Positions 8,005 to 13,339 of a stretch of DNA of 13,339 nucleotides are shown here, in pieces. The notes under the pieces were generated by a model, which was not told the DNA's origin, ran no database searches, and saw only the letters and a program-made list of their open reading frames with translations. This DNA is from Sediminibacterium ginsengisoli (GTDB lineage: Bacteria > Bacteroidota > Bacteroidia > Chitinophagales > Chitinophagaceae). The position numbers and the translations under genes are program-made. The DNA lies in the NCBI GenBank assembly GCA_943324415.2, contig CALPLN020000037.1:1-13339 (forward strand). Reading direction: 5' to 3'. Positions within the stretch are counted from its first letter, which is position 1, and every line of letters starts with the position of its first letter.

Positions 8005-8032
8005 TAAAGGCTGAAGTAAGATTCAGCCTTTA
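8005..8032. terminator. Hairpin terminator between convergent pbp1A and porQ
   Basis: aaaggctgaa (8006-8015) pairs perfectly with ttcagccttt (8022-8031) around a six-base loop, and an outer T-A pair extends it. On the plus strand it is followed by the T-rich ttattatttct. On the minus strand a run of seven T lies a dozen bases further on. It lies 24 bases after the pbp1A stop and immediately beyond the porQ stop, so it probably serves both convergent operons. Confidence 0.65.
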
Positions 8033-9073
8033 TTATTTCTGCTTTAAAGCATATTGCAAAGTAAAATGGTGGTAATTGTTTTTTTGAAAAAAGCCTGTAC
8101 CATATTGAAATTGCATTCGCTTGTATGGAAATCCAAAGCCAGCACTTAAACCATTTAAACTATTGGGTTGATTGGGAATATTCAATTCGAATCTACGTGC
8201 AAAGTGATACCCTAAATCTATTTCAAAATTTTGTCCAATATACAATTGCGATCCTAATATAAGATGATTAAATACATTTTGAAGTGAACCAGGTTTAGTA
8301 TAACCTTCTGCATTGTAAAAATTAAGGTCATAATAAGTATCATTCCAAACAGATAAACGCTCCGCTGTCACTGAAAACTGCAAAGGCGCATTGGCTAGTT
8401 TTTTAGACCACCCGAGTATTAAATTTAAAGGCAGTTCTTCTTTCACCTGAAAATACTTGATTTGCGTGCCCACATTTTGCAACAAAATACTCCATTGCGA
8501 TAACCCATTGGGCGCTAGATATCGAACACCCACATCCATCGCAACACCATTGGATCTATATGAACCGAAACTGGATTGTATGAATTTAATTTGTGTACCA
8601 AAATGAAAATGTTCTTGATAGGTTTTTGCAATTCCTACTTGAATGGCGTATTCACTTGGATTGGTCGATCCATACTCATTTCCTAATACATCTGTTTGTT
8701 CAATACTGCCATAGTCCATATAATGAACGCCCCATCCTACCACCCAATCGGATTTTAATTTGGTTGCGCCATTCAAATCATATTGTTGTATCCCTGCAAA
8801 ATAAGGTTTCACACTCACTTGCATTTCGCCATCCATGTTTGTAGATAACAGTGCAGGTTGCAGCATTGCTAAACCTAAATCGTTGCCAATGGAACTGATA
8901 TTGAGTCCCCCTAAACTAGTCGCTTTTGCAGTAGGGGGTAATTTTAGAAATTGATAGACTGCGTTGCCAGCAGTGGTCTGTGCATATAAATGATTGCCCC
9001 CAACAGTGCCACCGCCATATAAATAGCAGGCAATAAAAAACCCTAGCCTGTAGATGAATTGAATAGAACTCAT
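8033..9073 (-). CDS. porQ: Type IX secretion system protein PorQ
   Basis: A 346-residue predicted outer-membrane beta-barrel protein of the PorQ family, a component of the T9SS attachment complex with PorU, PorV and PorZ that processes cargo C-terminal domains and links cargo to A-LPS at the cell surface. The mature N-terminus resembles the PorQ signature: AGNAVYQFLKLPPTAKATSLGG, then a D-x-G-x-A-x-x-x-PALL-type stretch (about 35-78). The rest is alternating amphipathic strands with many aromatic girdle residues, ending in HHFTLQYALKQK. The signal peptide is long, with a Gly-rich patch (GGGTVGG), and cleavage is likely near YAQ at 30-32. The ATG at 9073 lies 34 bases after the lon stop, so porQ is probably transcribed with lon. 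The neighbourhood contains a second T9SS gene, porW, which supports the call. Confidence 0.9.
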   Translation of the reverse strand: MSSIQFIYRLGFFIACYLYGGGTVGGNHLYAQTTAGNAVYQFLKLPPTAKATSLGGLNISSIGNDLGLAMLQPALLSTNMDGEMQVSVKPYFAGIQQYDLNGATKLKSDWVVGWGVHYMDYGSIEQTDVLGNEYGSTNPSEYAIQVGIAKTYQEHFHFGTQIKFIQSSFGSYRSNGVAMDVGVRYLAPNGLSQWSILLQNVGTQIKYFQVKEELPLNLILGWSKKLANAPLQFSVTAERLSVWNDTYYDLNFYNAEGYTKPGSLQNVFNHLILGSQLYIGQNFEIDLGYHFARRFELNIPNQPNSLNGLSAGFGFPYKRMQFQYGTGFFQKNNYHHFTLQYALKQK

Positions 9074-9107
9074 GCAACAAAGCTAGGGTTTGGAATTTAA
9101 AAATCAA

Positions 9108-11537
9108 TTAAACAAGTGCTAAATCTAGCACCTGCTGCATATTTTTTACATAATAGAATTTCAAACCTTTGATAAATGCTTGGTCTATTTCATTGACATC
9201 TTTTTCATTCTGCCAGCAAAGAATGATCTCTTTCATGCCCGCTCTTTTAGCTGCTAATATTTTTTCTTTGATGCCGCCAACAGGAAGCACCTGACCTCTT
9301 AGTGTAATCTCGCCAGTCATGGCTAAGAAAGGCTTTACTTTCCTACCCGTATAAGCCGAACTTAACGCAGTCAAAATAGTAATGCCCGCACTAGGACCAT
9401 CCTTAGGCACAGCACCTTCTGGAACGTGCATGTGGATCGACTTGGTTTTGAAAAGTGCTGGATCCACTCCAATCTTTTTGGCATTGGCTTGCAAATAAGT
9501 CATTGCAGTGGTGGCACTTTCTTTCATTACATTCCCTAAATTTCCAGTTAATTTTAATTCCCCCTTTCCATCAGAAAGCAAGGTTTCAATAAAGAGGATA
9601 TCTCCGCCCACATAGGTCCATGCTAAACCTACCGCCACTCCTGGCATATTCACTGTTTTATAAATCTCATTGCTATACCTTGGCTGACCTAATATTTTAA
9701 GCAAATCTGATTTACTTACAGTTGGTTTAATCTTTTGCTTATAAGCGATCTGCTTAGCTTGATAACGCATGATGGAAGCCAATTGACGATCCAATTCACG
9801 GACACCACTTTCTCTTGTATAATCTTCGATTACTTTTTCCAACACATTATCCTGTATTTTGAAATTGTATTTCTCTAATCCATGAAGTGACTTTTGCTTA
9901 GGTAATAAATGTCTTTTTGCAATCTCTACTTTTTCTTCCACTGCATAACCACTTAAATCGATAATTTCCAAACGATCTCTTAATGCCGGCTGAATTTGAC
10001 TGATATCATTCGCAGTCGCAATGAATAAGGTCTTGCTTAAATCATATTCAGATTCTAAGTAATTATCATAGAAGCTATGATTTTGTTCGGGATCCAAAAC
10101 TTCCAATAAAGCAGATGATGGATCGCCTCTTTGGTCTTTACCTATTTTATCAATCTCGTCTAAAATCATTACAGGATTAGATGTTTTGACTTTACGAATA
10201 CTTTGGATGATTCTACCTGGCATCGCGCCAATATAGGTTTTACGATGACCTCTTATTTCACTTTCGTCATGTAATCCACCTAAACTTACGCGTGTATATT
10301 TTCTTCCAATCGCGTGTGCAATGGACCTTCCTAAAGATGTTTTACCAATCCCTGGAGGACCTAAGAAACAAAGAATTGGACTCTTCATATCACCCTTCAG
10401 TTTCAATACAGCTAGGTATTCTAAAATACGATTTTTGATTTTCCCCATGCCGTAATGATCATCATCTAATACTTTTTTAGCATGCTTCAAATCGTAGTTG
10501 TCATCTGTATATTCATCCCATGGAAGGTCTAATAATAAATCTAGGTGATTGTACACTACCGAATAATCGGGTGTACTTGGATGCATACGCTCCAACTTTT
10601 CCAAACCATTCTGAAATAATTTCTTAGCAGCATCAGGCCATTTTTTGTGTTCCGCCTTCTTTTTCATTTCAGCTACTTCACGTTCATTGGGATCACCTCC
10701 TAACTCATCCTTAATGCTCTTTAATTGTTGCTGTAAAAAATAATCCCTTTGTTGCTTATCAATTTCTGTCCTGGTCTTGTTGGCTACTTTATTCTTTAAT
10801 TCTACAAACTGAAGTTCTTTTTGCAAGTACTCAACCAGCTTTTCTGCTTTTTCAACTACACCGTTAATTTCAAGTAAGCCTTGCTTCTCTTGTAATTCAA
10901 TATTAAGATTACTCCCAACAAAATTGATCAAGAAAATTGGGCTTTCTATATTTTTCAAGATCATAGTTGCCTCTGACGGAAAATTAGGAGACAATTGAAT
11001 GATCTGTGCGGCTAGATCTTTGATAGTGGAAAGTAATGCTTCAAAATGGGTATCTTCCTTTTGAATAGGCTTATCTTCTATTAGCTTCACCTTTCCTTTG
11101 AAAAACGGATCCTCTTCTACCATCTCTAATAATTCAAAGCGTTTTTTCCCTTGAATGATAATAGTGGTTCCGCCATCTTGCATCTTGATCATTTTTATGA
11201 TCTTGGCAACAGTGCCAATTGAGCACAAATCTGCCGGTATTGGATCTTCTATATTGCCATCTTTTTGGGCCAAAACCCCTACTAATTTGTCTTTGGCATA
11301 GGCCGCTTTCACAGCTTGAATACTTTTATCTCTTCCAACTGTAATGGGTATCACTACCCCAGGAAACAACACGGTATTTCTTAAGGGAAGGATAGGAATC
11401 ATTTCTTCTACAACTAGTGCTGGTTCATTTTCCATATCCTGCTCATTAAAAGTGAATAATGGGATGAATTCGTTGTCTTCTTCTGTTTTAAATAAAAATT
11501 GTTTATCCAATGTCTTAAGTTTTATAATACTAGTCAA
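9108..11537 (-). CDS. lon: Lon protease (endopeptidase La), ATP-dependent
   Basis: An 809-residue LonA-type AAA+ serine protease that unfolds and degrades misfolded and regulatory cytoplasmic proteins. The substrate-binding LAN domain begins at IPILPLRNTVLFPGVV (about 47) and is followed by a helical/coiled-coil region rich in Glu/Lys/Gln (about 215-350). The Walker A GPPGIGKT is at 393-400 (K399) and the Walker B ILDEID has D460 and E461. The protease domain has DGPSAG with nucleophile S716, and GGIKEKILAAKRAG with K759, the expected 43 residues apart. All active residues are present. The start is uncertain: the open frame begins at TTG 11537, another TTG is codon 10, and the first ATG is codon 35. 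The EDNEFIPL stretch before codon 35 looks conserved, so a TTG start is preferred. porQ follows 34 bases downstream. Confidence 0.97.
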   Translation of the reverse strand: MTSIIKLKTLDKQFLFKTEEDNEFIPLFTFNEQDMENEPALVVEEMIPILPLRNTVLFPGVVIPITVGRDKSIQAVKAAYAKDKLVGVLAQKDGNIEDPIPADLCSIGTVAKIIKMIKMQDGGTTIIIQGKKRFELLEMVEEDPFFKGKVKLIEDKPIQKEDTHFEALLSTIKDLAAQIIQLSPNFPSEATMILKNIESPIFLINFVGSNLNIELQEKQGLLEINGVVEKAEKLVEYLQKELQFVELKNKVANKTRTEIDKQQRDYFLQQQLKSIKDELGGDPNEREVAEMKKKAEHKKWPDAAKKLFQNGLEKLERMHPSTPDYSVVYNHLDLLLDLPWDEYTDDNYDLKHAKKVLDDDHYGMGKIKNRILEYLAVLKLKGDMKSPILCFLGPPGIGKTSLGRSIAHAIGRKYTRVSLGGLHDESEIRGHRKTYIGAMPGRIIQSIRKVKTSNPVMILDEIDKIGKDQRGDPSSALLEVLDPEQNHSFYDNYLESEYDLSKTLFIATANDISQIQPALRDRLEIIDLSGYAVEEKVEIAKRHLLPKQKSLHGLEKYNFKIQDNVLEKVIEDYTRESGVRELDRQLASIMRYQAKQIAYKQKIKPTVSKSDLLKILGQPRYSNEIYKTVNMPGVAVGLAWTYVGGDILFIETLLSDGKGELKLTGNLGNVMKESATTAMTYLQANAKKIGVDPALFKTKSIHMHVPEGAVPKDGPSAGITILTALSSAYTGRKVKPFLAMTGEITLRGQVLPVGGIKEKILAAKRAGMKEIILCWQNEKDVNEIDQAFIKGLKFYYVKNMQQVLDLALV

Positions 11538-11644
11538 AATGACATAGGTCTAGCTAAATAAATAGGCCTATCCTGTCTCCCTATATATAGGCAATATTAA
11601 TGCCAAAATGCAGTAATTCAACGATTCTTCTTTCACATAGGTAC

Positions 11645-11675
11645 AAAAAAAATCCTTTCCGAAATTCGGAAAGGA
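11645..11675 (-). terminator. Rho-independent terminator of the small lipoprotein gene
   Basis: tcctttccg (11653-11661) pairs with cggaaagga (11667-11675) around a five-base loop; the A/T pairs inside the loop are also complementary. Read on the minus strand, the hairpin is followed directly by eight T (11652-11645). It lies 35 bases after the lipoprotein stop and separates that gene from lon. Confidence 0.85.
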
Positions 11676-11676
11676 C

Positions 11677-11690
11677 CTTCTTGCAAGAAG
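11677..11690. repeat. 14-base perfect palindrome in the 3' UTR of the lipoprotein gene
   Basis: cttcttgcaagaag is its own reverse complement. As RNA it can form a five-pair stem with a four-base loop directly before the terminator hairpin at 11653-11675, giving tandem hairpins at the transcript end. It could also be a protein-binding site. No function is evident. Confidence 0.5.
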
Positions 11691-11710
11691 TTATAAATAA
11701 ACTTCTAGAA

Positions 11711-11884
11711 CTACTTAGTAGCAGCAGAATCAGTAGCAGTTGAATCAGTTGCAACAGCAGCAGAATCAACAGCAACTACAGCTGTATCAACAGTTGCAGC
11801 AGCAGAATCAGTTGTACCTTCAGTAGAAGCACCACCACATGCAGTTAATGCAGCGATAGCGAAGATTGCGAATACTTTTTTCAT
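11711..11884 (-). CDS. Small DSAA-repeat lipoprotein
   Basis: A 57-residue predicted lipoprotein. MKKVFAIFAIAALTAC is a compact signal peptide with the lipobox LTAC, so Cys16 would be lipidated and the mature protein is only about 42 residues. The mature part, starting GGASTEGTTDS, is almost entirely Ala, Thr, Ser, Val and Asp, with repeated DSAA units, no aromatic residues, and a net acidic charge. The open frame extends 23 codons upstream (to 11953), but that extension overlaps the predicted promoter and would bury the signal peptide, so the ATG at 11884 is chosen. A good promoter and a strong terminator frame it as a monocistronic gene. Similar short low-complexity lipoproteins occur in Bacteroidota; I recognise no functional domain. 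Confidence 0.78.
   Translation of the reverse strand: MKKVFAIFAIAALTACGGASTEGTTDSAAATVDTAVVAVDSAAVATDSTATDSAATK
11719..11812 (-). repeat. Degenerate in-frame repeat encoding DSAA units
   Basis: The 12-mer gcagcagaatca (plus-strand reading) recurs exactly at 11721-11732, 11757-11768 and 11799-11810. Spacings of 36 and 42 bases keep the frame, and each copy encodes DSAA of the lipoprotein. Intervening bases are diverged versions of the same Ala/Thr/Val/Asp codons, as expected from slippage or duplication followed by drift. Confidence 0.7.
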
Positions 11885-11922
11885 TTTTAAATGTTTTAAG
11901 TTTGGTATAAAAAATACGTGGG

Positions 11923-11954
11923 CGAAGATAGGATTTAACAATAAATTCACCAAA
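11923..11954 (-). promoter_or_regulatory. Bacteroidota-type promoter of the lipoprotein gene
   Basis: On the minus strand, TTTG (11954-11951), 20 bases, then TATCTTCG (11930-11923) closely fits the Bacteroidota sigma-ABfr consensus TTTG-N19-TAnnTTTG, with one mismatch in the -7 box. Transcription would start near 11917, giving an untranslated leader of about 33 bases that is A/T-rich before the ATG at 11884. This is the best promoter match I noticed in the window. Confidence 0.55.
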
Positions 11955-11990
11955 TATTAACTAACTATTTTCTCTTTTTTTAAAATAATA

Positions 11991-12011
11991 CCCCAAAAAC
12001 ATAGTTTTGGG
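11991..12011 (-). terminator. Probable terminator of der
   Basis: On the minus strand, cccaaaac pairs with gtttttggg around a three-base loop, with one bulged T. It starts 9 bases after the der stop and is followed by the T-rich tattatttt. The stem is weaker than the other terminators here. Confidence 0.5.
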
Positions 12012-12019
12012 CATCATAA

Positions 12020-13339
12020 CTACTTCTTTCTAAAGTAGATACGAACAGGCACCCCTGTAAAATTAAAATTTGCCCTTACCTGGTTTTCAAGGTAATTTCT
12101 ATAAGGCGTCTTTACATCATCAGGGAAATTGGTAAAAAATGCAAAACTTGGGACGCGCGTTGGTAATTGCTGTACAAATTTGATCTTAATTACATGACCT
12201 CTAACCACTGGAGCTTGGTATTTCTCAATCGCTTTCAACATGACATCATTCAATTTAGACGTTGGTATTTTACGATGCTTGTTATCGTACACATCTAAGG
12301 CCATTTCGATTGCTTTGAAAATACGGGTTTTTTCAATGGCTGATATAAATAGAATTGGCACATCTGTAAAAGGTGCCAGTTTGTCTTTTAGTCTCTTTTC
12401 ATAGTCTCTAGCAGTGTTGGTTTCCTTAGGTACTAAATCCCATTTATTCACCAAAAACACGATACCCTTCCCTTTTTTAGCGGCTAAACTAAAGATGCTT
12501 AAATCTTGAGCCGTGATGCCCTTCACCGCATCAATCACCATCAAACAGACATCAGCTTCGTCCATCGCCTTGATTGCACGAATCACAGAATAGAACTCTA
12601 GATCATCTTTTTCTTTGTTCTTTCTTCTAATTCCAGCGGTATCAATCAATATGAACTCCTTTTGGAACATATTATAATGCGTATGGATGGTATCTCGGGT
12701 TGTACCTGCGATATCACTTACAATGGTTCTTTCTTGACCTATAAAAGCATTCAATAAAGATGATTTACCCACATTTGGTTGACCTACAATAGCAATTTTA
12801 GGCACATTGTCTGCTGCTTCTAATTCTTCGTCCGTAGGTTGCGGTTCTGTAATGAAAGAGGTAACAGCATCCAATAAATCCCCAGTACCACTTCCAGAAA
12901 TTGAACTAACGAAATAGTTGTGTTCAAAACCCATACTGTAGAATTCGGTCGCGTCTAAAGCTCTATTTGAATTGTCCACTTTATTGGCCACTACTAAAAC
13001 TGGCTTTGTTGTCCTTCTCAACATATCCGCCATGGCAGCATCCAAATCGGTCATGCCTACCGCTGCATCCACCATAAAGATGATACAGTTGGCTTCGTCA
13101 ATAGCGATTTTAACCTGCTTTCTAATTTCTGTCTCAAACATATCACTTGAATCAGGCACAAAACCACCTGTATCAATCACGTTGAAATTTTTACCATTCC
13201 ATTCTGTTACACCATATTGACGATCTCTTGTTACACCACTCACGTCATCCACAATGGCCTTACGCTCTTCTAACAAGCGATTAAACAGTGTGCTTTTCCC
13301 TACATTGGGCCTTCCTACTATAGCGACTGTAAAACTCAT
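12020..13339 (-). CDS. der: Ribosome-assembly GTPase Der (EngA)
   Basis: A complete 439-residue tandem GTPase needed for 50S ribosomal subunit maturation in the cytoplasm. GTPase domain 1 has the G1 loop GRPNVGKST (9-17), DTGG (56-59) and NKVD (119-122). Domain 2 has GQPNVGKSS (186-194), DTAG (233-236) and NKWD (298-301). A KH-like RNA-binding domain fills about 355-437 and ends in the family-typical VPVRIYFRKK. The linker between the two GTPase domains is short and acidic (about 165-178, with EELEAAD). Length is typical for the family and every nucleotide-binding motif is intact. The ATG coincides with the window edge at 13339, so upstream sequence, promoter and partner genes cannot be judged. 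The minus-strand lipoprotein gene downstream has its own promoter, so der probably ends its transcript at the hairpin 11991-12011. Confidence 0.98.
   Translation of the reverse strand: MSFTVAIVGRPNVGKSTLFNRLLEERKAIVDDVSGVTRDRQYGVTEWNGKNFNVIDTGGFVPDSSDMFETEIRKQVKIAIDEANCIIFMVDAAVGMTDLDAAMADMLRRTTKPVLVVANKVDNSNRALDATEFYSMGFEHNYFVSSISGSGTGDLLDAVTSFITEPQPTDEELEAADNVPKIAIVGQPNVGKSSLLNAFIGQERTIVSDIAGTTRDTIHTHYNMFQKEFILIDTAGIRRKNKEKDDLEFYSVIRAIKAMDEADVCLMVIDAVKGITAQDLSIFSLAAKKGKGIVFLVNKWDLVPKETNTARDYEKRLKDKLAPFTDVPILFISAIEKTRIFKAIEMALDVYDNKHRKIPTSKLNDVMLKAIEKYQAPVVRGHVIKIKFVQQLPTRVPSFAFFTNFPDDVKTPYRNYLENQVRANFNFTGVPVRIYFRKK

Noticed and set aside
11544..11641. Four copies of ATAGG (near 11544, 11562, 11587, 11637) upstream of lon, plus the palindrome ATAGGCCTAT at 11562-11571.
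   Set aside because: Five-base word with irregular spacing in A/T-rich intergenic DNA; could be chance, and no regulator with this operator is known to me.
11581..11775. Minus-strand 64-codon Leu/Ser-rich open frame.
   Set aside because: It is another frame of the CAG-like repeats of the lipoprotein gene and runs through the terminator; composition is an artefact of the repeat.
11885..11953. Upstream 23-codon extension of the small lipoprotein frame (start at 11953).
   Set aside because: It would place the signal peptide internally and overlaps the -33/-7 promoter; the ATG at 11884 starts a textbook MKK signal peptide with lipobox.
1..13339. CRISPR arrays, tRNA/rRNA genes, insertion sequences, integrase or toxin-antitoxin genes.
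   Set aside because: No regularly spaced repeats, cloverleaf-like sequence, terminal inverted repeats or transposase/recombinase motifs were seen; composition is uniform and genes are housekeeping or envelope functions.

Overview
The window looks like an ordinary chromosomal segment from a low-GC member of the Bacteroidota, most likely a Chitinophagaceae-like organism. The evidence is two type IX secretion system (T9SS) genes (porQ and a porW/sprE homologue), Bacteroidota-style promoter elements (TTTG, about 19-20 bases, TAnnTTTG-like), few Shine-Dalgarno sequences, and protein sequences that match Bacteroidota versions of SucC, Lon, Der and class A PBP. I see no insertion sequence, phage, CRISPR, tRNA or rRNA.

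Layout. 1-553 (+) is the C-terminal half of sucC (TCA cycle). A bidirectional terminator (612-641) separates it from a four-gene minus-strand unit running from 2296 to 649. That unit holds a short membrane protein resembling the N-terminal part of Bacteroidota M23 peptidases but without a peptidase domain, then atpZ, an AtpI-like four-helix membrane protein, and a SprT-like zinc metalloprotein. An 79-base divergent promoter region follows. Next comes a two-gene plus-strand unit (2376-7980): a 1050-residue PorW/SprE-type TPR protein and a class A penicillin-binding protein (PBP1A-like). A hairpin at 8005-8032 ends this unit and the convergent minus-strand unit lon-porQ (11537-8033). Beyond lon are a 57-residue repeat-containing lipoprotein with its own promoter and terminator (11954-11645) and a complete der/engA ribosome-assembly GTPase gene (13339-12020).

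Function. The central theme is the cell envelope. PorQ belongs to the T9SS outer-membrane attachment machinery. PorW/SprE is thought to support the T9SS core complex from the periplasm, and its gene is apparently co-transcribed with a peptidoglycan synthase. Lon, Der, SucC and AtpZ are housekeeping genes. Four of the nine complete genes appear to start with TTG or GTG. I find no convincing undescribed multi-gene system. The most distinctive points are the non-lipoprotein PorW/SprE, its coupling to PBP1A, the peptidase-less M23-like membrane protein, atpZ apart from atpB, and the DSAA-repeat lipoprotein.
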